The notes beneath the pieces are model-generated. The model did no database searches and was not told the origin of the DNA. It saw nothing but the letters and a program-made list of their open reading frames with translations. Both the position numbers and the translations under genes were made by a program. Positions 34,485-42,918 of a stretch of DNA of 64,000 nt are shown here, one piece after another. The number at the start of each line of letters is the position of its first letter. The stretch's first letter is position 1. The stretch comes from Hyphomonas polymorpha PS728. GTDB lineage: Bacteria; Pseudomonadota; Alphaproteobacteria; Caulobacterales; Hyphomonadaceae. The stretch covers positions 1-64,000 of the forward strand of contig NZ_ARYM01000003.1 of assembly GCF_000685315.1 (NCBI RefSeq). The letters run 5' to 3'.

Positions 34485-34498
34485 TGACACCGGTTACC
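34485..34498. promoter_or_regulatory. LacI-type operator before the TRAP genes
   Basis: TGACACCGGTTACC, identical to the second site at 31946. It overlaps a TTGACA -35-like hexamer (34484) and so could block a TRAP operon promoter inside the sugar-acid cluster. Confidence 0.72.
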
Positions 34499-34575
34499 AT
34501 AACGCCAGTATGGAGCCACAAACAAAACAGGCCGGCTGCAAAAGCCCGGCGCCCAACGGGGGCATGGAAACAGGC

Positions 34576-35613
34576 ATGAGGAAGCCAGCTTCAGCGGATG
34601 TGCCAGCTTCGGCGGCTGCAAAAGGCATCAGCCGCCGGCTTGTGCTGGTGGCTGGCGCGGCTGGGGCCGGTCTCAGCGCTTGCGGCGTCCGGTCGGGCCG
34701 GGATTTCCTTTCAACTGATACGCACCCGGAAGAATATCCCACTGTTCAGGCGGTCAAGGAAATGGGCCGTCTTCTCAATGTGGGCACAGACGGGCGGCTC
34801 GGCATCAAGATCTATGCCGGCGGCCAGCTTGGTTCGGAGCAGGATACGCTCGAGATCACCGTCTTCGGCGGCCTCGATCTTAACCGCGTGAACCTTGCCC
34901 CGCTCAACTCCATAGAGCCGCTGACGACGCTGCCTGCGCTGCCCTTCCTGTTCAAGTCCAACGCCCATATGCGCCGCGCGCTCGACAGTGCCATCGGCGA
35001 CGAAATCCTTGCCTCGCTGGAGCCCCATGGCCTCATCGGCCTCTGCTTCTATGACAGCGGCGACCGCAACTTCTACAACACCCGCCGCCCCATTCGCACA
35101 CCGGCAGACATGCGCGGCCTGAAGATACGTGTGCCAGGATCAGACCTCTACGTCTCGATGATCCGCGCGCTCGGCGCTGACGCGACACCGATGAGCATCG
35201 CCGAAGTCTATCAGGCGCTCGTGCAGGGCGTCATCGATGGCGCGGAGAACAACTGGCCCTCCTATGAAAGCGGCCGCCATTTCGAGGCCGCCAGATATTA
35301 CAGCCTTACCCAGCATGTCATTGCGCCGGAAGTTCTCGTCATGTCGAAATCCCGCTGGGACAAGCTGGACGAGGCAGACCGCGCACTTGTGCGCCAAGCC
35401 GCCAAGGCGTCCGTGCCCTATATGCGCACGCTGTGGGATCAGCGCGTGGAGGAGTCCCGCGCGCGCCTGATGGCCTCGGGCATCGAGGTCAACGAGGTCG
35501 AGGACAAGGACGCCTTTGCTGCGGTCATGCGCCCGGTCTGGGATCGCTACATCGTGTCGGATCAGGCCCAGCGCCTCGTCTCCCAGATCGAAGCGATGGG
35601 GGAGGGCGAATGA
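34576..35613 (+). CDS. dctP: TRAP transporter solute-binding subunit DctP
   Basis: 345 residues from ATG 34576, which has a weak GGA upstream; ATGs at 34510 and 34564 are in frame but the first is too close to the promoter and the second too close to its G run. The N-terminus has GISRRLVLVAGAAGAGLSAC, a twin-arginine lipoprotein-like signal. DctP family body: IKIYAGGQLGSEQDTLE, LPALPFLFKSNAHMRRAL, FYNTRRPIRTPADMRGLKIRVPGSDLYV, EVYQALVQGVIDGAENNWPSYESGRH. It binds the sugar acid in the periplasm for DctQM. Confidence 0.9.
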   Translation: MRKPASADVPASAAAKGISRRLVLVAGAAGAGLSACGVRSGRDFLSTDTHPEEYPTVQAVKEMGRLLNVGTDGRLGIKIYAGGQLGSEQDTLEITVFGGLDLNRVNLAPLNSIEPLTTLPALPFLFKSNAHMRRALDSAIGDEILASLEPHGLIGLCFYDSGDRNFYNTRRPIRTPADMRGLKIRVPGSDLYVSMIRALGADATPMSIAEVYQALVQGVIDGAENNWPSYESGRHFEAARYYSLTQHVIAPEVLVMSKSRWDKLDEADRALVRQAAKASVPYMRTLWDQRVEESRARLMASGIEVNEVEDKDAFAAVMRPVWDRYIVSDQAQRLVSQIEAMGEGE

Positions 35614-36119
35614 TCCGCATACTGTCAACCGTCACACGCATCGCCGCAGACATGCTCCTCAAGGCCGCCGCATTCGGCCTCGTGCTGATGACGGTCATCG
35701 TCGGCTGGCAGGTTTTCGGCCGCTATGTGCTCAACTCCACGCCTTCCTGGTCAGAGCAGGCCGCGCTCACCCTGATGATCTGGTATGTCTCCCTCGCTGC
35801 GGCAGCCGGCGTCCGCCAGGGCTTTCACATCCGCATCGTGGCGCTCGAAGATGCCGTCTCGCCCGGCCTGCGCAGGGGGATGCAGGTCGTCTCCAACTCG
35901 CTTATCGGCCTCTGCGGCGTGGCCATGTTCGTCTGGGGCGGAGAGCTTGTCCTGCGCACCTGGAGCCATGTCGTCCCCTCCCTCGGTATCCCGCGCGGCC
36001 TCACCTATCTCGCCCTCCCGATCTCCGGCGCGCTGATGGCCCTGTTCGCTTTCGAGCAAGTGCTCGAGCGCCTCGGATTTCGCGCGCCAGAAACAATTTC
36101 GGACAAGGACGCCCCCTGA
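35610..36119 (+). CDS. dctQ: TRAP transporter small membrane subunit DctQ
   Basis: 169 residues; ATG overlaps the DctP stop by 4 bases. Four membrane helices (for example AAAFGLVLMTVIVGWQVFGRYVLN, ALTLMIWYVSLAAAAGV, LIGLCGVAMFVWGGELVL, LPISGALMALFAFEQVLERL) and the VFGRYVLNSTPSWSEQ motif of DctQ. Works with DctM as the membrane pair driven by a Na+ or H+ gradient. Confidence 0.9.
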   Translation: MIRILSTVTRIAADMLLKAAAFGLVLMTVIVGWQVFGRYVLNSTPSWSEQAALTLMIWYVSLAAAAGVRQGFHIRIVALEDAVSPGLRRGMQVVSNSLIGLCGVAMFVWGGELVLRTWSHVVPSLGIPRGLTYLALPISGALMALFAFEQVLERLGFRAPETISDKDAP

Positions 36120-37399
36120 TGGAACTGCTCATTCTCATGGGTGTGCTCGTCCTCCTGCTTGCCCTTGGCGTGCCGGTGGCCTTTTCGCTGCTGGGCGCGT
36201 CGATCGCGACATTCCTGGTGATGGATATTCCGCTCGTGGTCGTGTTCCAGCGCCTGGCGGGGGGCATCAGCGTCTTTTCCCTGATGGCCATTCCCTTTTT
36301 CATCTTTGCGGGGGATCTGATGTATCGCTCCGGCATAGCCCAGCGCCTCGTTGAAGTCGCCGAGGCCATGCTCGGGCGCACGCGCGGGGGCCTCGGTCTC
36401 GTCAATGTCGGCGCCTCCACCATGTTCGGCGCGGTATCCGGCTCGGCCATCGCCAGCGCCTCGGCGATGGGATCAACGCTCATGCCGCTGATGAAGCAGA
36501 AGGGCTATGGCGCAGACTACGCCGTCAACGTCACCGTTTCAGCCGCCATCGTTGGCCTGCTTATTCCGCCGTCGCACAATATGATCATCTACTCGGCCGC
36601 TTCCGGTATCGGCGTGCCGATCGGAGACCTGTTCCTGGCCGGCGTCGTGCCGGGCATCGTCACGGCGGTAATCCTGATGGCGGTCACCTGGCTCGTGGCT
36701 GTCCGCCGGGGCTATCCCAGCGGCCAGTTTCCCGGCTGGGCCAGCTTCGTGCGCGCTATCCTGATTGCGGTGCCGGGCCTGATGGCCGCCGTCATCATCA
36801 TGGGCGGCATCCTCTCGGGCATTTTCACCGCCACTGAATCTTCCGCCATTGCGGTCATCTACACGGTGCTCGTCGGGGCTTTTGTCTATCGCTCGCTGGG
36901 CTGGTCCCGCTTCGTGGACGCTGCCCAGCAATCGGTGAAGGTTACCGCCATGGTGCTGCTCATCATCGGCGCGGCCACCGCCTTCGGCTATGCGCTCGCC
37001 GTGCTGGAGGCGCCCGCCCAACTCGCTGAACTCATCACGTCCATCACGCGCAATCCCCTCGCCATCCTGCTCATCATCAACATAACGCTGCTGGTTCTGG
37101 GCACGTTCATGGATATGTCACCGCTGATCGTCATCACCACGCCGATCCTCTTGCCTGTGGTGATGGAGGTGGGGGTCGATCCGGTCCATTTCGGTATCAT
37201 CATGATGCTGAACCTCGGCATCGGGCTCGTCACGCCCCCGGTCGGCTCGGTGCTGTTCGTCGGTGCTGCGGTGGGCGGCATCAAGGTGGAAGATGCGGTC
37301 AAAACGATATGGCCGTTCTATCTGGCGCTCATCGTGTCGCTGGTGCTCATCACCTATATCCCGGCGCTGTCGCTCTCTCTGCCACAGATGTTCAAATAG
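36119..37399 (+). CDS. dctM: TRAP transporter large membrane subunit DctM
   Basis: 426 residues, about 12 helices. Start ATG shares one base with the DctQ stop (TGATG). Family features: IPFFIFAGDLMYRSGIAQRLV, GLGLVNVGASTMFGAVSGSAIASASAMGS, LIPPSHNMIIYS, GIFTATESSAIAVIY, LGTFMDMSPLIVITTPILLPV, LNLGIGLVTPPVGSVLFVGAAVG. Completes a DctPQM importer that, by context, carries pectin-derived (un)saturated galacturonates. Twelve bases separate it from the cupin gene. Confidence 0.92.
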   Translation: MELLILMGVLVLLLALGVPVAFSLLGASIATFLVMDIPLVVVFQRLAGGISVFSLMAIPFFIFAGDLMYRSGIAQRLVEVAEAMLGRTRGGLGLVNVGASTMFGAVSGSAIASASAMGSTLMPLMKQKGYGADYAVNVTVSAAIVGLLIPPSHNMIIYSAASGIGVPIGDLFLAGVVPGIVTAVILMAVTWLVAVRRGYPSGQFPGWASFVRAILIAVPGLMAAVIIMGGILSGIFTATESSAIAVIYTVLVGAFVYRSLGWSRFVDAAQQSVKVTAMVLLIIGAATAFGYALAVLEAPAQLAELITSITRNPLAILLIINITLLVLGTFMDMSPLIVITTPILLPVVMEVGVDPVHFGIIMMLNLGIGLVTPPVGSVLFVGAAVGGIKVEDAVKTIWPFYLALIVSLVLITYIPALSLSLPQMFK

Positions 37400-37411
37400 G
37401 AGGTCAGGCGC

Positions 37412-37846
37412 ATGATCCGGCTACTGACAGGATTGCCTCTCCTTGCCTTTCTGTCTGCCTGTGCAACGCCCGCGCCGGCACCGCAGCCCGCCCCAGCGCC
37501 GGCCATGGTCATCATCTCGGAAGAAGATGTGAAGGTGGACGAACCCCCGCCGCATGGCCGCATCGGCATGAGCACCGCCTGGCGTATATCCGACGCCGTG
37601 CCCGTCCGCGCCTTCGAGTTCCGCAAACGGGCGCTCCACCCTGGCAGCGCGATCGGCATCCACCCGATCATTCATGACGAGATCTATTACGTCCTCTCCG
37701 GCGAGGGCGTTGTCCATTCCGGCGGCGAGGAACAAACACTCACGGCAGGCATGGCCGCTTATCTCTATACCGGCGCGCAGGTTGGCATCCGCCAGACCGG
37801 GCCAGAGCCTCTCGTTCTGATCATCGCCTATCCTCCGGGAGGCTAG
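37412..37846 (+). CDS. Cupin-domain lipoprotein
   Basis: 144 residues. Lipoprotein signal with lipobox LSAC (Cys17), a Pro/Ala-rich linker (~20-32), then one cupin barrel (ALHPGSAIGIHPIIHDEIYYVLSGEGVVHSGGEEQTLTAGMAAYLYTGAQVGIRQ). Two His and one Glu of the first cupin motif are present; the late His of motif 2 is missing. KdgF, a cupin that opens the ring of unsaturated uronates, is the attractive parallel in a pectin locus, but this one is exported and lacks a ligand, so the role is uncertain. Confidence 0.78.
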   Translation: MIRLLTGLPLLAFLSACATPAPAPQPAPAPAMVIISEEDVKVDEPPPHGRIGMSTAWRISDAVPVRAFEFRKRALHPGSAIGIHPIIHDEIYYVLSGEGVVHSGGEEQTLTAGMAAYLYTGAQVGIRQTGPEPLVLIIAYPPGG

Positions 37847-37848
37847 CC

Positions 37849-38832
37849 ATGCTTTCCCGGCGCATCCTGCTGGCGGCCTTTGCGGCGCTTGCTGTCGCGG
37901 CCGGCGTCTCTGCAGCGCCCGCCGCGCGCCCTGCCACGATTGAAGCTGACGAAACCATCCTTCTGTGGCCGGAAGGTCCCCCGGGCGGTCTGCCGGAAGG
38001 CCTGCAGGAGCAGATCGTCCACCGCGACAACCCCTTCGGCCTCACAGACCGCGCGGCCCATGATGTCACCGCGCCCAGCCTCTCTGTGTTCCGCCCGGTT
38101 CGCGCGGATGGCTCGGCCATCCTCATCATCCCCGGAGGCGGCTACAAATGGGTGGTGATCGACAAGGAAGGCTTTGAGGGCGCACGCCATTTCGCCGGGC
38201 AGGGCGCCACCGTCTATGTTCTGCGATACCGCCTCCCGCATCAGGGCTGGCAGGCCGGGCCGCAGGCGCCGCTTCAGGATGCCCAGCGCGCCATCCGCCT
38301 TATCCGCGCCCGCGCCGCCACAGACGGTATCGACCCGGCCCGCGTGATGGTCATGGGATTCTCCGCGGGCGGACATCTCGCCGGCACGCTGGCGATGAAG
38401 TTCGACCCGGTTTACGTCCCGCTGGACGCCGCAGACGCTCTCTCGGCGCGGCCGGATGCGGCCGCGCTGATCTATCCGGTCGCGACGATGGCAGACCCTT
38501 TCGCTCATGCCGGGTCGCGGCAGAACCTGTTGGGCCCGCATCCCCCCGAAGACGCGGCCGCCGCCTGGTCACTCGAGACGATGGCGCGGCCAGACATGCC
38601 CCCGGTCTTCCTGATGCATGCTGCCGATGACGCCGCCGTGCCTGTGGAAAACGCCCTGATCCTCCATGCCGCTCTCCGCCGGGCGGGCGTGCCGGTCGCC
38701 CTGCATATCTTCGAGGCAGGTGGCCACGGCTTCGGCCTGCGCGGCATCGAGGATACGCCGCTGCGGTCTTGGCCCTCGCTTCTGCGCGACTGGGGCGTTA
38801 ACAAGGGCATATTCCCAAAGGTCAATCCCTGA
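37849..38832 (+). CDS. Exported alpha/beta hydrolase (acetyl-esterase-like)
   Basis: 327 residues. Signal peptide (SRRILLAAFAALAVAAGVSAAPA). BD-FAE/xylan-acetylesterase-like body: DETILLWPEGPPGG, AILIIPGGGYKWVVIDKEGFEGARHFAGQGATVYVLRYRLP, nucleophile in MGFSAGGHLAGTLA, acid in HAADDAAVP and final His in FEAGGHGFGLRG. All triad elements visible. In this operon it probably deacetylates pectic fragments; inferred. Follows the cupin gene after 2 bases. Confidence 0.85.
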   Translation: MLSRRILLAAFAALAVAAGVSAAPAARPATIEADETILLWPEGPPGGLPEGLQEQIVHRDNPFGLTDRAAHDVTAPSLSVFRPVRADGSAILIIPGGGYKWVVIDKEGFEGARHFAGQGATVYVLRYRLPHQGWQAGPQAPLQDAQRAIRLIRARAATDGIDPARVMVMGFSAGGHLAGTLAMKFDPVYVPLDAADALSARPDAAALIYPVATMADPFAHAGSRQNLLGPHPPEDAAAAWSLETMARPDMPPVFLMHAADDAAVPVENALILHAALRRAGVPVALHIFEAGGHGFGLRGIEDTPLRSWPSLLRDWGVNKGIFPKVNP

Positions 38833-38848
38833 AGGCTGGACCAGAGAC

Positions 38849-41683
38849 ATGAAGACGACACGTATCGAGCCGACCCTCTCGGCCGCCGGAGAATACCTGC
38901 GCCTGCAGGCAGAGCGGATTGCCGAAGATCCGATGACTAATTCGGTCTTCGCCCTTGCGCAGACCTTGTTTCAAAACATCGAGCAGGGCGAAACCAGCCT
39001 GGACGAGGTTGGCGGCCTGATTGATGAAACGCATCTTCTCCTGGTCAGCCAACGTGCCGAGCGTCTGCGGGAACGTCACGCGGGCGCCCGGCCCGAGAAA
39101 GCCTGGGCGCCGGTCAGGTCGAGACTGGACGCTCTTGCGGGTCAGGGCTTTGAAGCATTTCGGGCAGAGATCGAACAGGCGCGTGGGGGCATTGTCTTCA
39201 CCGCCCATCCGACTTTCGCGCTCTCGCCAGAGCTTCGGGCCGCGATTGCCGGAGAGGCGGTCAAGCCTGGCAAGCGTGCGCGCGCGGCGCTGGACAAGGC
39301 ACTGCAGGCCGATGCGCGCGGCTGGAACCGGTCAATCACCCTGGCCAGCGAGCATGACGAGGTGCAGATGGCTCTTCTCAACGCGGCGGACGCGCAGCAG
39401 CGGTTTGCCGCGCTCGTCTACGATGTCGCGCGGGCGCATTTCCCCGAAAGCTGGAAACAGCTCCGGCCGGTCCTGCCAACCATCGCAAGCTGGGTCGGGT
39501 ATGATCTTGATGGCCGGACCGATATCCATTGGTCGCATTCGATTACTTTTCGTCTGAACGAAAAGGCCGATCAGATCCGGCGCTACCACGCCCGCGTGCA
39601 GGCGATCCTGGAGGCCCATCCCGCCGCCACTGGTCTCGCCGCCTTGCTGGAGCGGCTTGATCTTGCCGCAAGTGAAACCGCGCTTCAGGCGGCCATGTTC
39701 AGCGGAGACCTTCAGAACCCGGAACATCTGGTTGCCGCGGCCAATCGTCTGACTGCCGAAGGCCCTGGCCGGCTCACGGATGCGGCCGAGATCGTCGCGG
39801 CGCTGGATGACGCCCTGGCGGCATCGGACGGGGCAGGCGATCTGGCCCGGGACCTTCTGATCCTGCGTGCCCAGGTCGAGAGCCAGCAGCTTGGGACGGG
39901 CCGCATCCATCTGCGGGTCAATGCTGCCCAGATTGCCACGGTCATCAGCCGCGAACTCAATCTTGATGCGGACGAACGCAGCCTCGGCCGGCTGGCGCTG
40001 GCAGAGCTTTCGCGCCGCGCCGCTGCGCCCAGGCCGGTGGACGTCAACTTCGCAGATCTGTTCCTTGAACAGTCCACCGCGCGTCGCCAGTTCATGATGT
40101 GCGCGCAGATCCTCAAGCATATTGATGCGGGTTCGCCGATCCGCTTCCTCATTGCGGAGAGCGAGAACCCTGCCACCGTCATGGCGGCCCTCTATCTCGC
40201 CCGTCATTACGGCGTGAACGGAAAACTCGACATTTCACCTCTGTTTGAGACGCCCGAAGCGCTGGAAACCGGCGGTCGTTTCATTGAGCGGCTGCTCGAT
40301 GAGCCTGAATTTGCCGCCTATGTCCGCCGCCGGGGGCATCTTGCGATCCAGCTTGGCTTTTCCGATTCCGGGCGCTTCATCGGCCAGATTGCCGGCAATA
40401 TGGCAATTGAGCGTATCCACAATCTGATCCTGCGCGCCCTTGCGCCGCGTGTGCCCGGCGCGGGTCTTCTCATCTTCAACACGCATGGGGAGTCCATGGG
40501 CCGCGGGGCCTGGCCGGGCAGCTTCGAGCAGCGCTTCGATCACCTGCTCACCCCCTGGACACGCACCAGAGCGCACATGCTGGGTGTACGGATCATCCAC
40601 GAGTCAAGTTTCCAGGGCGGCGATGGATACCTCCATTTCGCAACCCCCGAACTTGCCGAAACGACACTTGCGCACTGGTGCGCCCATCTGCTCGCGCCGC
40701 CGCCGGAAAGTGCTGCAGCCGATCCGTTCTATACCCGGACAGATCTGGTCTGGGATTTTTACCGCGCCCTGCGTGCCTGGCATGAGCGTTTCTTTGCCAA
40801 TCCCGATTATGGCCGTCTGCTGACTGATTTCGCGCCCGGCTTTGTCGTCACCGCCGGTTCGCGCCAGACGCGGCGTCCATCGGGGGCCGCCGGGCCGCGC
40901 GCCCTGCGTGCGATCTCTCACAATGCAGAGCTCCAGCAGCTTGGTATCCCCGTGAATACAGCCTCCGGTATCGGCTCCTCCCTGCAGCGGGAAACAGACC
41001 GGCTGGTCGATCTCGTCAATACCAGCCCCCGGATGCGCAGCCTTGTCCAACTGGCATGGCGCGCCCGGCTGCTCAGCAGCCTGCCCGTGCTGCGCGGCTA
41101 TGCGTCGGTCTATAATCCCGATGTCTGGATTGCCCATGCCCGCGCCTCCACGCCGGAAACCACATCGGCCTATCGCGGCGTCTATTATGCCCTGCGCGAC
41201 GGGGAGACCGCCCTGTCGGTCAACCGGACCGCAAACCTCCTCGCCATCGATCTTGACCGGTTTGATCGTCTGCTCGCCCGCCTCGATGAAGCCCCCTCAA
41301 CGGTCACGCGCCATGAAGACCGTATCAATCTGCATGTCGTCCATGGCATCCGTCAGGCGCTGATGATGCATGCGTTTTCTCTCGTCGGGCGCCTGCCGCG
41401 TATCTCGGAGCGTCACGACACCAGCCTGCGCGACATCATCCGCCTCGTCACCAGCCTGCGGATTGGCGAATGCGTCGATCTGCTGGGGCGTATCTTTCCC
41501 CCCTCGCAGGACCAGCTGACACGCCTGTCGTCCGTCACTGAAGCAGGCGGGGCCGAGGCCGGATCGGCGCAGTATGGCTATGATCACATCCATGCCAGCA
41601 TCATTGCACCGTTGGACCGGATCGATCAGTTGCTTCATCGCATCAGCTTGTCCCTCAACCATCCCTATGACGCCTTCGGCTAA
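38849..41683 (+). CDS. Divergent phosphoenolpyruvate carboxylase-like protein
   Basis: 944 residues from ATG 38849, about the usual PEPC length. Homology anchors: FTAHPTF (catalytic His kept; usual TAHPTE), SPLFETPEAL (metal Glu kept), LGFSDSGRFIGQIAGN (metal Asp kept, the Lys of SDSxK is Arg), and NTHGESMGRGAWPG in place of HGRGGSIGRGG, so one Arg and two residues of the mobile loop are missing. GSRQTRRPSG fits the GSRPxKR region. The C-terminus lacks the NTG end. It may no longer carboxylate PEP. It follows the hydrolase after 16 bp. Confidence 0.85.
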   Translation: MKTTRIEPTLSAAGEYLRLQAERIAEDPMTNSVFALAQTLFQNIEQGETSLDEVGGLIDETHLLLVSQRAERLRERHAGARPEKAWAPVRSRLDALAGQGFEAFRAEIEQARGGIVFTAHPTFALSPELRAAIAGEAVKPGKRARAALDKALQADARGWNRSITLASEHDEVQMALLNAADAQQRFAALVYDVARAHFPESWKQLRPVLPTIASWVGYDLDGRTDIHWSHSITFRLNEKADQIRRYHARVQAILEAHPAATGLAALLERLDLAASETALQAAMFSGDLQNPEHLVAAANRLTAEGPGRLTDAAEIVAALDDALAASDGAGDLARDLLILRAQVESQQLGTGRIHLRVNAAQIATVISRELNLDADERSLGRLALAELSRRAAAPRPVDVNFADLFLEQSTARRQFMMCAQILKHIDAGSPIRFLIAESENPATVMAALYLARHYGVNGKLDISPLFETPEALETGGRFIERLLDEPEFAAYVRRRGHLAIQLGFSDSGRFIGQIAGNMAIERIHNLILRALAPRVPGAGLLIFNTHGESMGRGAWPGSFEQRFDHLLTPWTRTRAHMLGVRIIHESSFQGGDGYLHFATPELAETTLAHWCAHLLAPPPESAAADPFYTRTDLVWDFYRALRAWHERFFANPDYGRLLTDFAPGFVVTAGSRQTRRPSGAAGPRALRAISHNAELQQLGIPVNTASGIGSSLQRETDRLVDLVNTSPRMRSLVQLAWRARLLSSLPVLRGYASVYNPDVWIAHARASTPETTSAYRGVYYALRDGETALSVNRTANLLAIDLDRFDRLLARLDEAPSTVTRHEDRINLHVVHGIRQALMMHAFSLVGRLPRISERHDTSLRDIIRLVTSLRIGECVDLLGRIFPPSQDQLTRLSSVTEAGGAEAGSAQYGYDHIHASIIAPLDRIDQLLHRISLSLNHPYDAFG

Positions 41684-41875
41684 ACCGGCGCCCAGAGGCC
41701 TTACCCTGCGCCAGGGGCAGCCGCCCTGTAACGCCCTCGGAAGAGGCGAGTTCCGGTACTCGTTAATCAACCAGAGGTCATGTGGGCGCGCTGCTTCAAT
41801 CAATTGCAGGGAGATTACAGGCAGGCTATCGGCTATGATTATTCTCGGGCTCTGCGATTGGCTAGGTGGCTGCGT

Positions 41876-42853
41876 ATGAATACTGAACGGCTGGATTGGG
41901 ATACTTTGCGGGTATTTCGCGTCGTGGCGGAACTCTGCAGCATGAGCGGTGCTGCGGCGCGGCTCGGGGAGTCCCCGCCCACCATCAGCCGCAAGATCGA
42001 TGATCTGGAAACCACCCTCGGCACGCAGCTTTTCATCCGCTCCACGCGGGGGGTGGAGCTGACCGAGGCCGGGAAGGTGGTGCTGCGCTACGCCCACCAG
42101 ATGGCCGAAGCGGCCAACACGCTCAAGGATCAGGCGGGTGCCCAGCGCGCGCCGGTCGAGGGGCGGATCGTCCTGTCAACGGGTGACGGCATCGGGCCCT
42201 ACTGGCTGGCCCCGCGCCTCCACGAGTTTCAGAACGACAACCCGCGGGTCCAGATCCGGATGCTGGTCAATGACGAGCCGGCAGACGTCACCAATGGTGA
42301 GGCGGACATCGCCCTGCACTTTGCCGAGCCGAAAAGCCATGAACTGCTCCACCATAAGCTGGGCGTGCAGCATTATATCGGCTTTGCCTCCCGCGATTAC
42401 TTCCGGGAGCGCAAACCGCCGGAAAGCCTGTTTGAATATTACAAGTATCGCTGCCTGATGCACTCTTCCTATGTGAACCAGGTGGAGCGCTGGGCGCCTA
42501 AGGTGTCCGAACTGCGGCGGATGATCGATTATGCCTTCGTCTCCAATTCCGGCACCGCGCTGATCCAGTCCTGCGCGGCCGGTGGCGGCGTGGCCATCCT
42601 GCCGTCCTTCGTTGCCGCCATCGACAACCGGATCATTCCGCTCGACCTGCCGGAGATCGCGCCCATCCAGTTCTGGGTAGCTTATACTGAGCGCTTCCGC
42701 CGGCGTCCGGAGGGCCAGTTGTTCGTCGACTGGATCCGCAAACGGTTCGAGCAGGATGATGCGATGTGGTTCCGCGAACAGTTCGTCCATCCGCGCGATG
42801 TGTTCTCGAATGTGCATATTTTCCCGGCTGCGGCTGCCCGCCGCGAACCGTGA
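41876..42853 (+). CDS. LysR family transcriptional regulator
   Basis: 325 residues from ATG 41876, with AGGTGG six bases upstream. LysR HTH at ~8-65 (LDWDTLRVFRVVAELCSMSGAAARLGESPPTISRKIDDLE, FIRSTRGVELTEAG) and a substrate-binding domain. It follows the PEPC-like gene by 192 bp (no hairpin or gene seen there) and points away from it, so its target is unclear. Confidence 0.88.
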   Translation: MNTERLDWDTLRVFRVVAELCSMSGAAARLGESPPTISRKIDDLETTLGTQLFIRSTRGVELTEAGKVVLRYAHQMAEAANTLKDQAGAQRAPVEGRIVLSTGDGIGPYWLAPRLHEFQNDNPRVQIRMLVNDEPADVTNGEADIALHFAEPKSHELLHHKLGVQHYIGFASRDYFRERKPPESLFEYYKYRCLMHSSYVNQVERWAPKVSELRRMIDYAFVSNSGTALIQSCAAGGGVAILPSFVAAIDNRIIPLDLPEIAPIQFWVAYTERFRRRPEGQLFVDWIRKRFEQDDAMWFREQFVHPRDVFSNVHIFPAAAARREP

Positions 42854-42918
42854 TTGTCGCGCCTGCCGTTGCTGCCATTGCGCGAGGGTCAGCTCGCGTC
42901 CTATGATCCCCGGCAGCA

